Shown here piece by piece: positions 43,203 through 54,560 of a stretch of DNA of 64,000 bases. How positions within the stretch are numbered: position 1 is the first letter of the stretch; each line of letters starts with the position of its first letter. The stretch lies in assembly GCA_037044905.1 (NCBI GenBank), contig JBAOKB010000096.1, forward strand, positions 46,237 through 110,236, read 5' to 3'. The position numbers and the translations under genes were made by a program. The notes beneath the pieces were generated by a model. It was given only the letters and a program-made list of their open reading frames with translations. It was not told the DNA's origin and searched no databases. The DNA is from Hortaea werneckii (taxonomy: Eukaryota; Ascomycota; Dothideomycetes; Mycosphaerellales; Teratosphaeriaceae).

Positions 43203-44048
43203 ATACTGCTACTTTGCTCGAGGCAGCAAAGATGAATAATCCAACAGCATTGCCGTTGAGGCTACGGTACACATTACAGAGTCTATTTTATTTCCAATTG
43301 TCTTTCCCGCGTCCGCTGTTGGGCCGACATTCCAGTATTATTCTTGTAAGGTAGAGCACAAATTTCCGACCGTTGACACCGTCCCGTATGAGAAAAGAGC
43401 GGCTGGCACGCGTGCCGGCTCCTTTCATTTGCAACCCCTGCACTTGCAATGGACCATCAAAAGTTCGAGATGTAGTGTTGAAATGGCGTCTGAGTAAAGC
43501 CAGACTCGCTTGAACCGTCAAGCGACCAAGACCGCACTCAAAGCTCGGCGGTCCAGATAGCGAATGGAGATCGCTTCGATTAGAAGTGGAATTCCGTTAC
43601 CGCCCTTGCGTCTGTTTCATCTTCGCGCTGTATTGTGCAATGTGTCCCAGCAGAGCGACCGGATGGCGACGCAGCCCAGCAGGAACGAGGTCGACAGAAT
43701 TGCACATTTATAGATCTCCACCATCTCCCCGCGCAGATGTATCTCGTCTGACTACGCAGGTCATGACCTCTAGAGAAGTTCAAACGTGATGTCGGGGACC
43801 GTCCTTCTTGTGTCGTGAAGGTGGATTCCGTCGCTCAGAAAGGTACTCTACCGATGTCCTCCACTGCTTCAGTGCCGGAGGCGCGTGTAACGGCATTGCC
43901 ACGCGTCATGAAGTAAAATGCGGCAGCTTTAAACCGCAGTATGACGGCGGGATCCGGCATTGAGAAGCAGGCCGTGCGGTCCACGCAGTCCGTCTCAAAC
44001 CCTGGTTGTGTAGTATAATAAGTCGTATGCCTTTCTCCCTTGAGAATT
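43203..44048. other. Convergent spacer urk1 / Cys-rich protein
   Basis: 846 bp between converging genes. No motif-bearing reading frame, tRNA or repeat is seen. Confidence 0.5.
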
Positions 44049-44576
44049 TCAAGTCCAGGTGAGGACCGCATATGCTGCTATGGCCATCCACATTCCGGTT
44101 GCGAGCTTGACATTGTCACCAATTTTAATTATTCTCGTCGCCTGGCTTGTCGACATTCCCGGGGAGGAATCAATTGGTGATGTTTTGTCTGGTGAAACGA
44201 TGGCCTTGCCATCTCCCAGGCCGCAGGACATTCCGCTGACTGAGATTGTCCGGTTGACGCCATTTTGCAGACAATCCGTCAACATCTCACTAAGCTGCCA
44301 GAGTCGCTGAGGATCTGTATCGTAAACGGCGTGTGCAAGATCAACATTGCACCAAGAGTAGCAGTCCGGGATGAAATTCACGGTCCCGTTTCCAACTTGG
44401 GAACAGCAAATTTCCATTCGAGGTGCACTAATTTGCGTCAGCCTTCTTGAACGCAGCGAATCTCTCTCCCGCGTAGACTAAACTCACCCGCCCGGTAACA
44501 AGCAGTACGGGGATTGAGAGTCCACCTTTGGAGCATCAGCGGTGGTGCAATTATAAGTCGGGCTTGTTGCAGACAT
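44049..44576 (-). CDS. Small cysteine-rich protein with hydrophobic C-terminal tail
   Basis: Exons are 44488-44576 and 44049-44427, with a 60-nt intron (155 aa). The start is MSATSPTYNCTTADAPKVDS, followed by QSPYCLLPG. After the intron come ICCSQVGNG and PDCYSWCNVDLAH, then DCLQN and GMSCGLG. There are eight cysteines (about 10, 25, 37, 38, 52, 56, 82, 98), an even number suiting four disulfides. The last 17 residues (ATGMWMAIAAYAVLTWT) are hydrophobic and end at the stop, as in GPI-signal or tail-anchored proteins. The CC...C-Y-x-WC arrangement resembles small surface or secreted proteins of plant-associated ascomycetes. No N-terminal signal peptide is visible from this ATG, so secretion is uncertain and an upstream exon could be missing. 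No effector role is claimed. Confidence 0.65.
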
Positions 44577-45235
44577 TGTCAAAGCAAAGTGGCGTCGTCT
44601 CCGGTTTGCAGATGGTGCGAATGGTGCGAAAGTCCAACTGCGCAGGAAGAATTGGAGATGGTAGGCATGGAGAGCGGTGGTGCAAATCGTCGGCCGCCGC
44701 GGCAAATCCTCCCAAGCCGACCACGAGCCTCCGCAACAGGAGAAGCACCACTCACCAGCGTGAAAGATTACACCTACACAGGAGCGTATAGAAACAGCCT
44801 TTTGCTATTGCAAAAGACTGCTCGCTGCCACAGCAGACCAGCGTGCCGTAAGTCCGTTTTAGTGATAGATTCCAGCCCTGTCACTGGTCAAAGGAGCAGC
44901 ACCGCCGCGGTAACCTTGCCAGTCCAACATCGACGGTGCATCCGTGCGGACCGCAGCGCTGACACTATGACTTCTCCTGCCCAAACTGTGCCGGCTTCGG
45001 CATTGGCTTGCCGTGGAACAATCTGGCCGTGGTGATTTTGCTTTCTTGACTGTCTGGTGATGTCAAAGGTCGATTGTGTCACGAAGCATTGAGTTTGTTG
45101 CCCAAGAAAGCATTTCAATTGTCGAGGGTCTTGTCGTCCAGCCCCCCTTCCTCCAAGCCTCGGGGAACTCGGGCTACATTCATCAGCGATACCCAAAAAA
45201 ATAAAGTAAAAAATAAAAAAAAGCAAGAAAATGGC

Positions 45236-45240
45236 AAAAA
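45236..45240 (-). terminator. RNA polymerase III T-tract after tRNA-Gln
   Basis: On the minus strand five T follow four bases after the tRNA 3' end, the usual Pol III stop. Confidence 0.75.
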
Positions 45241-45244
45241 GACG

Positions 45245-45331
45245 AGGTCCTACCCGGAATCGAACCGGGGTTCCCGGAAAGTGCCGAAAAAACTTCAGAA
45301 TCCGATGTGATGACCGCTACACTATAGAACC
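45245..45331 (-). tRNA. tRNA-Gln (anticodon CUG) with intron
   Basis: On the minus strand the acceptor arms GGTTCTA and TAGGACC pair, with T as discriminator. The D arm is TAGTGTAGCGGTCATCAC. The anticodon stem TCGGA/TCCGG encloses loop TTCTGA+T with anticodon CTG. The T arm CCCGG-TTCGATT-CCGGG contains the B box. An intron of about 15 nt follows the base after the anticodon. The overall sequence is close to fungal glutamine tRNAs. A T5 terminator follows. Confidence 0.88.
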
Positions 45332-46013
45332 GTGTGATATTGACAGGTTAATTTTGCAAATAATATATATTGCCTGCGTTTTTTCCCTGTGGATGAAGCA
45401 AGTGTACTTGGGCAAACAGCGATCGATAGACACCAAAACACTCCTCCGTAGCTCCAGTTTACTCATTGGAGATATTTCAACTCAAGTGGTTCTCGCTTAA
45501 TTGACGAACTCTGTAGACCTCTATGATCATGTGACTCTAACGCTTGACGTCCTCTGAAACCGTTGAATCAGATGCATCTTCACGACATTTGACGTATCTC
45601 TCAGCCATCTCAAGACCAAAGAGAATCTACCATGTTGGACTCGCCAGCAATTAGTCGCTTGTTGCCCCCTTCATTAAAATGGTCACATTGCGGCTAGAAT
45701 TCTTGAGTCGGAGGGGGTTGATGAACACATAAAAGTGACGGGGGGTTCAGCGGTCAGTTAAAACATATTTAGAACGTCAGTGGACAATCAAGTCCACGGA
45801 CAAAGTATTATGCCGTGCCATCCGCACTACAAAGCTATCGACCGAAATTTGGACAGTATAGTCCCGCTACCATATGCAATAATACCTTATATCCCGGACA
45901 TCTTCTCATTTCCACTGTGAGAAAGATTGCACTCCCAGACGCCTGTGCAACACCGCCCGCTGATTTATATTCCGATACTCGTCATCAATCGCGTCTACCT
46001 ACGGTCCTCATGA

Positions 46014-49008
46014 TCATTCATCGATTGGGCAGTTGGGATGCACAACGTACATTACCCGGTCACTCTGCTGCAGGCCTTCGCCTTCCTCATCAGCCAGGCC
46101 CTCGCCACGGATCTGCATCAGCACATTGTCCTGTTGTGAAAAGTTAGTAAAAGCACTTTAGAGATATCTCACGCACTCATTCAGATGACATACCTTTACC
46201 ATCCGTCTCAAGACCTTCTTGGCTAGACCCTTCTGCCCCTCGACGTCCTCTTGACTAGTCAAGTCCTCCTCGATTTGCTCGAGGTACCACACCAGCAGAT
46301 CCTCTTCTTCCACGCCGTCTTCAGCGGTCTCTTGATCCTGGCTGACCCTGTTCAAAAGCATGTTGTGGATACGAATGTAATCATCGTATTTGATCTGCGT
46401 CCTCGATCTCGCCGGCGCAGCAGGAGCGGGGGTCTGCGACGCCCTGGCACTTCCACCGTCCTCCCCGTCGCCCTCTTCCATGGCCTCATCTTGCTCGGCA
46501 GCACCAGCCACAGCCTCGGCAAGAGCTGTAGCATCATCCTCCTCGAACTCCACATCATCCTTCTCGACGCTGATGATGGATTGCTGCAGGAGCTTGAAAG
46601 CCTCCTCCACAAAGGCCTTTGTGACCTGATCGACGCAGTTGGCCTTTGCAACGGCCTCCGACAGCCGGATAAGGGACTCAAGCTGACGGACGGTAATCCG
46701 ATAGCTGTTTCGGCCTATACCGCCCTGGGCATCATTGGATCTCAATTCCTTGTACTTCTCGACCAAGAAAGTCTTAGCGTCGTCGGTAAAGACCGGCTGG
46801 AACAGACGAGCAAAGCGAATGTACCGTTGCAGCTGCTCTGTTGAGAACTCAGGCTCGATGGCCTCGTCCTTGAGCTGATGGATTCCGACGATGTGACGGG
46901 CGAGGTGCTCGTCAATGTTCTCGTTGCATTCATCAAGTACCACAAAGAAGAGATCAAAACGGGACATGATTGGTGCAGACATGTTGATGTTAGCCCGCAG
47001 AGTCGTTTTGCGGTTGTAGCGTCCACCGACAGGGTTGGCTGCGGCGAGAATACTCGTGCGAGCATTCAGTGTCGCTTGGATACCGGCTTTCGCAATCGAG
47101 ATGGTTTGCTGTTCCATTGCTTCGTGGATAGCAACTTGATCTGCGATATCCATCTTGTCGAATTCATCAATGGCGCAAATGCCGTTGTCCGCCAGCATCA
47201 GCGCTCCAGCTTCGATCGTGAATTCTCCCGTTTCTTCGTCTTTGACTACAGCGGCCGTAAGACCAGCGGCGGATGAAGCTTTGCCGGATGTGTAGACAGC
47301 TCGGGGTAAGAAGGAGCAGATGTACTTCAGGAATTGCGACTTGGACGTTGAAGGGTCCCCTACAATGCAGATGTTGATGTCGCCACGAAGGGCCATGCCC
47401 TCGGGTGTGACTTTGCTGACACCACCCATTAGCTGAAGAAGTAAGCCCTTCTTTACGATGGTGTGACCGTAGACCATTGGTGCCAATGAATCGACGAGGC
47501 GCATGTAAATGTTCGGCGTCTGCACCATCCGTCGCAAATCATCAATTTCCGCGGGGTTCAATGTGTCGAGATAGTCTTGTTGAGCCTGCTCTCCCGTGTT
47601 CTCATTGAGATCGGTCATCTGGCCCAAAGAGGAAAGAATGTTTCCTGCCTGGCCCTTCAGGTGCTGATTGGAGCTCTGGCCTTGAGTCGAGTGATCCATA
47701 GTTACCATGTTCCCCAGGAACGCCATGCGGTAAGTCAAATCACGTACACCCAACGCCCTTAGACCAGAAACGCCGGACCCGCCGGCATCTGCACCACGGG
47801 GCGCCTGATTGTCGCGAATGGCCTGAACCCTCGTTCCAGGCACGCGGAACTGACTGACATCCGGCACAACGATCAATGTACCAGTAAATACGCACTTTTC
47901 ACCTGCCTTGGCCCTGTCCACCATCTCACCACGCAAGATGACATCCATAGTCCTCGGCATACTGCCCGTTGGAATTTCCGAGCTATTCTCCTGTATTCGC
48001 ACCTTTTGCCAATCGATAAAGGTACTCTGCCTGATGTCAAGTCTCCATCCCTGGCGGTTACCACAGGTCATGTTCGGGCACTGTGTAGGTTCTGAGTACT
48101 TGAAGATCTGCTCTACGTCTGGCACGACAGAGTTGCAAACTTCGCAGATGAAGGTAGCAAGGTGCAGCTCTGGCCGTACTTCTGAAGTCCTGGTCACTGT
48201 ACCAGAGATAGAGACCAAATGACCGATGTCTTCTGTACGTAGTTGTCTCACTCTCGACACCAGAGGAAGGTTGTAGAATGCCAGGGCAAAGATCTTGTCT
48301 GTCTGCTGGTTAGGCGTCTGGTTGTTGATGCCATCGTCCTCGCTCAAGCTGTTGCCTGCCATAGAGGTATCTGTGCGAGCAGTTGTAGACCCAGGCTGCC
48401 TGTGCTCTCTGTAATATTGCGGTTCGTACTTGGCGATCAAATTGTTGAGAGCGCGGAGCATGTAGGGCTGGTACCGGCAGAAATCACCCTGAATAGCTTG
48501 AGCTAAAATGCCCCTTTCGTACTCCATCAGGTGGGTAAAGTCAACATAGAGTGTGCCCAGTTTGAATTGGCAAAGCCCATGGATTTGCGCAATGTAGTAT
48601 TTGTCCGTCACAGCACCACTAGCTGGTGGAACACCTGGAGTCTGCTTCTCTTTGTAGCTGCGGCATGTCAGCATATGAAGGAAGTGTGCTTAAATGTGTG
48701 CCCTCGTACTTCTCAAGAAACCGCTCAAATTGAATGCTTAGCGTTTCCGCAGTTGTATCTACCACTCTTGGGACATCATTCTGACCCGGTGCCCGTCTTC
48801 TTGCGCCTCTTCTGCCAACCACCTCGTCGTCGGGAAACCCTCCCGCATCGCTTTGCATTCCAGGCGTACTCATGGTCGGTGGGCCCCGCGGCCGTGACGA
48901 CGAGCGCTGTCTCTGTCCAGACGTCGAAGGGCCGGTCGAAGGAGCGTCGGTGGGCGGACCTTGAGGTTCATTGTCGGAACGCATGACAGCGTCTACAAGG
49001 GACGACAT
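46014..49008 (-). CDS. MCM6: DNA replication licensing helicase subunit Mcm6
   Basis: Exons are 48710-49008, 46194-48657 and 46014-46130 (959 aa), with introns of 52 and 63 nt. The N-terminus is Ser/Arg/Pro-rich and disordered. The core begins FERFLENYKEK. The OB domain and C4 zinc finger (CEVCNSVVPDVEQIFKYSEP...CPNMTC) follow, with the MCM6-type block PRTMDVILRGEMVDRAKAGE. The AAA+ part has Walker A GDPSTSKSQ, Walker B CAIDEFDKM and the arginine finger MSRFDLFF. An acidic linker (VEFEEDDATALAEAVAGAAE) precedes the C-terminal winged helix, which the last exon completes (DNVLMQIRGEG ... RVMYVVHPN). Mcm6 is part of the Mcm2-7 ring at origins and forks. The gene is divergent from the isomerase gene. 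Confidence 0.96.
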
Positions 49009-49335
49009 GATGACGACTGCCTTTGGTCCGGTGCGTGATGTTGTGGTGCTGCGACTAAGCCCTGAATGCAACACCTGCTCGTTGGAGAGGAGTCTGTCGA
49101 ATCAAGCAAAACGCCAGACACGTTCGCGTCGCGTGAACGCGCTAAAGGCGGTCAGCTTTGACATACCGTCGGCCGTAATATGCATGCTATTTGCTCCTGC
49201 ATTAGCGCAGAAACCCTGGGCTCATTATTGTTGCGAAATCTCCCCATTCATTGATCGGACCATTTTGACCCCTCCCGCAATCGCACACTTTACCACCAAA
49301 CTGTGACCCACGCGACAGCATATCCAATAGCGAAT
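49009..49335. promoter_or_regulatory. Divergent promoter MCM6 / IDI1
   Basis: 327 bp between opposing starts. ACGCGT-like MCB elements are not obvious; several CGCG-containing sites (near 49125-49140) are present but unassigned. Confidence 0.45.
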
Positions 49336-50145
49336 ATGAGTGCGATCCAAACGGCGACGATTGCGACGACGCAACCGTCCAATGCGGCTGAGATCTTGCG
49401 CATGTTTCCCGAGATCAACACTCATCTAGCCACGCAGACTCAGACACACACAACGAATGGGAACGATTCCGATCTCGCAGGATACGATGAAGAGCAAATA
49501 CGGCTTATGGACGAAGTCTGCATCGTCCTCGACGAGAACGACCTGCCAATCGGCTCGGCGTCAAAGAAGATCTGCCATTTGATGGAGAACATTGACAAGG
49601 GACTGTTGCACCGTGCATTCTCCTGCTTCCTCTTCGACAAGGACAACAAGTTATTACTGCAGCAGCGGGCATCGGAGAAAATCACATTCCCAGATATGTG
49701 GACCAACACTTGCTGTTCCCACCCACTCGGCGTGCCAGGCGAGACGGGCTCAACATTGGAAGCCTCAATACTCGGTGCAAAGCGCGCAGCCCAGCGAAAG
49801 TTACAGCAAGAGCTCGGCATCAAGCCTGCACAGGTCCCGCTCGAGAAGTTCCAGTTCTTGACCCGTATACACTACAAAGCGCCTAGCGACGGGAAGTGGG
49901 GCGAGCACGAAATCGATTACATTCTCTTCATCAAGGCCGACGTCGACCTGGACATCAATCCAAATGAAGTTCAGGCTACGCAGTACGTCTCAGAGGGAGA
50001 GCTGAAGGAGATGTTCAAGGACGACAAGCTCAAGTTCACTCCATGGTTTAAGCTGATCTGCCAGACCATGATGTTTGAATGGTGGGAGCACTTGAACGGG
50101 GGCTTGGAAAAGTACATGAATGAGCCGGAGATCAGGAGAATGTAA
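49336..50145 (+). CDS. IDI1: Isopentenyl-diphosphate delta-isomerase
   Basis: Single exon, 269 aa. The start at 49336 is the first ATG in frame (A at -3). It is a type I isomerase with a Nudix fold. The catalytic Cys127 lies in MWTNTCCSHPLG, the second Cys aligning with bacterial Cys67. The Nudix-like helix is AKRAAQRKLQQELGI, and the second acidic motif is GEHEIDYILF. The enzyme interconverts isopentenyl and dimethylallyl diphosphate, the start of sterol and isoprenoid chain building. The first 45 residues are Thr/Gln-rich and not clearly a targeting peptide. Confidence 0.96.
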   Translation: MSAIQTATIATTQPSNAAEILRMFPEINTHLATQTQTHTTNGNDSDLAGYDEEQIRLMDEVCIVLDENDLPIGSASKKICHLMENIDKGLLHRAFSCFLFDKDNKLLLQQRASEKITFPDMWTNTCCSHPLGVPGETGSTLEASILGAKRAAQRKLQQELGIKPAQVPLEKFQFLTRIHYKAPSDGKWGEHEIDYILFIKADVDLDINPNEVQATQYVSEGELKEMFKDDKLKFTPWFKLICQTMMFEWWEHLNGGLEKYMNEPEIRRM

Positions 50146-50473
50146 GAGACGGGACGAAGGAGGCAGCATGCTCAGATGGGCTGCTTGGGTTTCAGCGGCA
50201 TGAAAGGCGTTGGCGGTGCATCGCGGAATTGTGATACCAGCACTCAACATTGGTAGTAAATGATAACAGAATTTTTGGTGCATTTAACATAGGCTCACCA
50301 AAGCTAAGACAGTGGACTTTACTTTGCAATTTACTGAACAAGGTAGGTACGAACTTGCCGCTGAGCCACGCGCGCCTTCCTTGCGAAGTGTGAGACCAGC
50401 ATCTTACTTTGACTCCATCCCATCTGTTGAGATGAGAACGGCTCTCATCATAACTACCTAGATACTGAGTAGC
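50146..50473. promoter_or_regulatory. Spacer IDI1 / unknown gene
   Basis: 328 bp in a head-to-tail arrangement; it should hold the IDI1 3' end and the promoter of the next gene. No specific element is recognised. Confidence 0.4.
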
Positions 50474-52645
50474 ATGAGCGTGGCACATAGAGATGCGAAC
50501 AGCGTCACGCGCCCGAGCTGCGAAACACCAGGTCGATATGATCCAGAACAAACCAGTCTTTCTGAAGTGACGCGAGGCCAGCAACCGAATGCAAGAAGAC
50601 GAAGAGGCCGTGGTTTAATCACCTACGGCAAATCAAGTCGACCTATTCCTTCAAGAGCACACCGGTCACTTGTCAGCGAAATATGCGACAATCCTCCAAG
50701 GAGAGAGTCAAAGCGAGCAGACGATAGCCCGCACCACATTAGCGCTCTCCTCAGAGCCGCAGAACGAGGTTCCAGCGATTCTCCGCTCTCGGATGGGGGC
50801 CTCACAGATCTCGGCGGTTCGCCAACTATCGGTGAGGTACAAAACCTTACAAGTCCTTCGCTTTCAGCTGCCGAACCCGTTGAGAATTCAAAAGGAAAAA
50901 ATCGAGTATCGTGTGCTATCTCCTCGAATGCTCTGACTCAACGGAAGCCAGCTCCAACGCACCCGCAATTGACGAATTTCGCCGCTTCGCCTGACCAACA
51001 TTCCCATTTGAAGACTAGAAGGACGTACCGCTGCCCAACAACAAATGGCACTACCGGTCTGGGCAGGGAAATTCAAGCCGATGATGACTCTCTTACTCGC
51101 TCACGTTCCAATCCAGAGAATCGTCAATCGCAAGCGCCTCTGACAACAATTCGAAAGAGAATGAAGTCGTCGAAGCTAGAGCACAAGATTGTCAAGCATG
51201 AGCGCAGCCGCCGGATTTTCCCTTCCAAAGAGAAATCTAGTATTGGTGACGGGTTCGAGAAGACTGAACTGCGTGTTGAGCATCGAATCGTCTCGCATCG
51301 TACGCGCAAACCATGGAGACGTGAACCCATCGTCTACAAGCAACTGTCAATTGCTGGTGGGCCTCTACCAGACGTCATGTTCGAACGCTCTACTGACGAG
51401 CTACATGTTGAACAGAGTGGTGGCCCACACCACATCACAGCTCGTCTGTCATCAAGCTCTAGGCAAGCCGATCCTACTAATCAGCTAACTACAGCCGATG
51501 AGCCAGCTCAGAATCCGTTGAGGTATGAGACGCGGGCCAACTTCGATCATGATGATTGCGCAAGCAGGGGGTTGCGCACTTCTGGACCGACTGAAAAGAC
51601 GGCTATTAATTCAAATCACCTTAGCAAACGTCGTGTGAGCTTTAGCGACCGAGATCGATTCATAAATGCACAGCTATCATCCATCAAGGCACCGCCGCGG
51701 CCGCAAGCAACCTCTGACGATGATGATGCCGAAGACTCAGAAGAGGAGGATGATGAAGTTGAGTCAGGGACCAGCGAGGATGAACAACTGGGTGCTCTTG
51801 AGAGTGTGGATGCTGCAAAAGGAATTGATGACGAGCTGCTGGTTGACTATGCTGATCATACCTTCATTCCCCAAAGGTCTGCGCCCCTCGAACAACCAAC
51901 AATTCATTCCACGACTCCTTCCACCGGAAGACAGGATGCCGTTGATTCATCCGATGATGAACGCCTGGAAGGACGCATCGAGGCGCCTAGATACTTCCGG
52001 AGGCGCTCTGTTGAGCGCGTGCGGCTGATAGAAGCTGACGAGCCCATTGATGAATTTCCAGACCAAAATCACACAGAGCGCAAGCCTGCAGCGGTGTCAA
52101 GTCAATACTCTGGGTCAACAGAGGGTTATATGAGCCGTAAGATTTGAATTAGGTCAGGGATTCTAGAAGAAGGGACTGATTGCATGACAGGTCAACCACG
52201 CCGTCCTCGCCTTCGCTCGATACTAAAGAGCAACACGCCGCTCATGCCAGAGGTGACATACCGTCCCGACGACTTGGAGGGTAATACGCGCCGTAACAGC
52301 CGCCACGCAGTGAATGTAGAGGACAGCCGCTACTTCTCAGAAGCATCCCAGATTCTTCGAGACCAGGATGAATCAAATCACAAGATCTTGCCACGTCGAA
52401 ATGTGTCTACCTACTTTGGTCGTGATGACGAGAAACAGGACCCAGGGCATCACGAGGAGCAACTGCATGGCTCAAGGCACGATGAAGAGGTTTTGCGTGA
52501 TCCCTCGAGTTCGCCAAGGCCAGAGAGGGACTTGAAGACCCTCACAAGGCGGGTGAGTAGGGCTAATGGGATTATGAGTCAGTCGGTGAGACGCCGACCT
52601 AGCCTTGGCTTTGAGTCTCCCTTTAAGATCCCTCCAATACGCTGA
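50474..52645 (+). CDS. Large disordered protein of unknown function
   Basis: Exons are 50474-52136 and 52191-52645, with a 54-nt intron (705 aa). The frame is open throughout and the splice joins two ORFs precisely (donor gtaaga, acceptor gacag). The composition is Ser/Arg/Asp/Glu-rich with few hydrophobic runs. Visible pieces are a basic N-terminal patch (ARRRRGRGLITYGK), RKRMKSSKLEHKIVKHERSR, HLSKRRVSFSDRDRF, a Glu/Asp cluster (DDDDAEDSEEEDDEVE), RRPRLRSILKSNTPLMPEV, and the C-terminal PSLGFESPFKIPPIR. SILK and VSFSD resemble PP1-docking short motifs (SILK and RVxF), which would suit a phosphatase-binding regulator. That reading is speculative. No domain family is recognised. Confidence 0.78.
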
Positions 52646-53154
52646 GGGAGAAGAAGGCGCTTGTGCTTGCTGTCTCGGGCGACATGGGTGAGTAGCCTGC
52701 CATACGGTCTTTAGCTTTTAGTACATGCTACTAGCGATCGTCGAAGTTCACTCCAAAAGCATCAAGGAGTGCTGTTCAACATTTAGCTTAGTCCTTTAGA
52801 CACAAAATCACCAAATGGAGGAAATTCCAAAAAAAAAAAAAAAAAAAGCCTTGCCGAAAGGCATGGCCACAGTCGCCAATAGGCGGAAATAGTAGGCACT
52901 AAATTGGCATCGACAACATCTCACGTCTTCAGGGGCTACCGTGACGGCTTCACAACTGATATTGAAATCTGAGTTTTGCTTGAACAGCCGCAATGCGACG
53001 ATGGCTTAATGTGACACTAGAAAGTTAGATCATTGAATGGAGTTTGTTTGAGCTGTTCGAGCTGCATCGTGAACTATCTGGGCAGCGCCCACAGTCTTTG
53101 TTCTGCCTAACATGCGTTGGACTACTTGGCTTTTATCGCCATTCCACGCAGCTC
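52646..53154. other. Convergent spacer unknown gene / arc1
   Basis: 509 bp including an A-run at 52829-52847. No gene is seen. Confidence 0.5.
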
Positions 53155-54560
53155 TTATCGTACAGTAGCGCCTGCCAATGTCGGCACAGTACACAGACCT
53201 TGCTTGGTCTTGAGCGGCGCGATGCCAGACTTGCCTTGATCCTTCATCTGCTCGACGGCGGAGACATCGAACGCCACCTCCTTCGTATCGGTGGTCGTGA
53301 AGCCAGCCTGGCAGTAATCCCACACCTTCTTCTTCGGGTTCAGCTGCTTCTCCGGCTCGCCCTCGTAGCCATCGAAGAACACGCGCTCACCTGCCTCCGC
53401 GTCACTGGGAGGGTTGACGAGCTCCACAGGGCCACCGTGACCGTGGTCGTCCTCGCCCTCCTTCGGCCGTGGTGACGCGGCGAGAACCATGGCGGAAGAT
53501 TGAATACCACGCATCTTGACTGGCTTCAGGTTGCATACCGCAACGATCTTCCGGCCTTGCATCTCCTCCAACGGGACAAGTCCGTTCAAGCCGGAGCACA
53601 CGGTGCGGACAGTCTTGCCTTCGTATTCAGATGTGTTGTCTGTGCCTGGAGCATCGCCGACGTTGATCGTCGAGACATAGAGAGAATCCGCATCCGGGTG
53701 ATTGACCGCTTTCAGGATGTGACCTACTCTCAGATCGATCATGGCTGGCGAGAGCGGCTTGTCGGCGGCTGGCTGGTTCTTAGGCTGCTTCGGCTGCTTC
53801 TCCTTCTTGCCCTTCTTTTCCGTTGGCGCCTCAGCGCCTACCGCCTCTGCCACCTTGTCACCTGTGCTCTTCTTCTCCTTCTTGCCTGGCTTGGCGTTCT
53901 CCTGCGCTTCTCCGCTGGCAGCACTGGTCACCGTAGCTCCAGCGGCAGCGGCAGTTGTCGCACCGGCGGTAGCTTGAGCAGCAGCCTTCTCCTTCTTCTT
54001 CCGCTCTTTCTCCGCCTTCTGGTCTATCGGTTTCGGGAAGAAGACCACCTTCGATGGGTCAATCTGAACCTTGTCGCTGTCTGAGATTTTGAGGTTGAAA
54101 AGGGGTGCGTTCTGCACGAAGTCGAGCCAGCGCACAATGTGGTGGTTACCCTGCTCGCCCGTCCGCTGCTCGTCTGACCAGCCCTTGACTACCGGGGCTA
54201 GGCGGGCGTACATGCCCACATCTGCAATGCTCGGCTTGCTGCCCAAGAGAGTGGTGCGGGTGCTGAGGTGGGTGTTGAGGGAGGACAGGCGCTCTGCAGT
54301 CTTAGCATCGTCTTCGTTGGCGGCAATGTGGCGAGCTGTGATGAGCCATTGCTCGATCTCGGTCTTGTCCTGCGGTGTGTACTGTTCAAGGATTAGATGG
54401 TGTTTCAATGTCCGTTGGACTTGTCGCATACCTCTACGTTCGAGAATACCGCGGCCGACAGCTTCGACGGATCACTGTCCGCGTCTCTGGCCTGCGGATA
54501 CGAGTCCTTCACAATGCTAAGATCTTTAAGATCGTTCTCGAGACCAGTTGTGGCTGCCAT
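53155..54560 (-). CDS. arc1: Arc1-like tRNA-binding cofactor (EMAPII/Trbp111 domain)
   Basis: Exons are 54432-54560 and 53155-54381, with a 50-nt intron (451 aa from the ATG at 54560, A at -3). Residues about 1-150 resemble the GST-C-like arm of Arc1/AIMP proteins (IEQWLITARHIA, GSKPSIADVGMYARLAPVVK). A Lys/Ala-rich linker follows (KEKQPKQPKNQPAADKP). The C-terminus is the tRNA-binding OB domain (LSPAMIDLRVGHILKAVNHP, DADSLYVSTINVGD, GRKIVAVCNLKPVKMRGIQS, SSAMVLAASP) plus the EMAPII extension. The family delivers tRNAs to methionyl- and glutamyl-tRNA synthetases in the cytosol. The frame stays open to an upstream ATG at 54722 (weak context), adding 54 residues with 11 basic and no acidic residues, a mitochondrial-presequence-like extension. 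Confidence 0.92.

Larger units (their letters stand above)
44577..46013. other. Spacer with one tRNA gene
   Basis: 1.4 kb between the Cys-rich gene and the MCM6 3' end. Apart from tRNA-Gln at 45245-45331, nothing with gene features is seen. Confidence 0.5.

Noticed and set aside
43172..43234. Extra terminal intron in the uridine kinase gene
   Set aside because: A splice at 43172 is possible, but reading through gives a compact natural end (RWVESKYLGC) and needs no short 3' exon.
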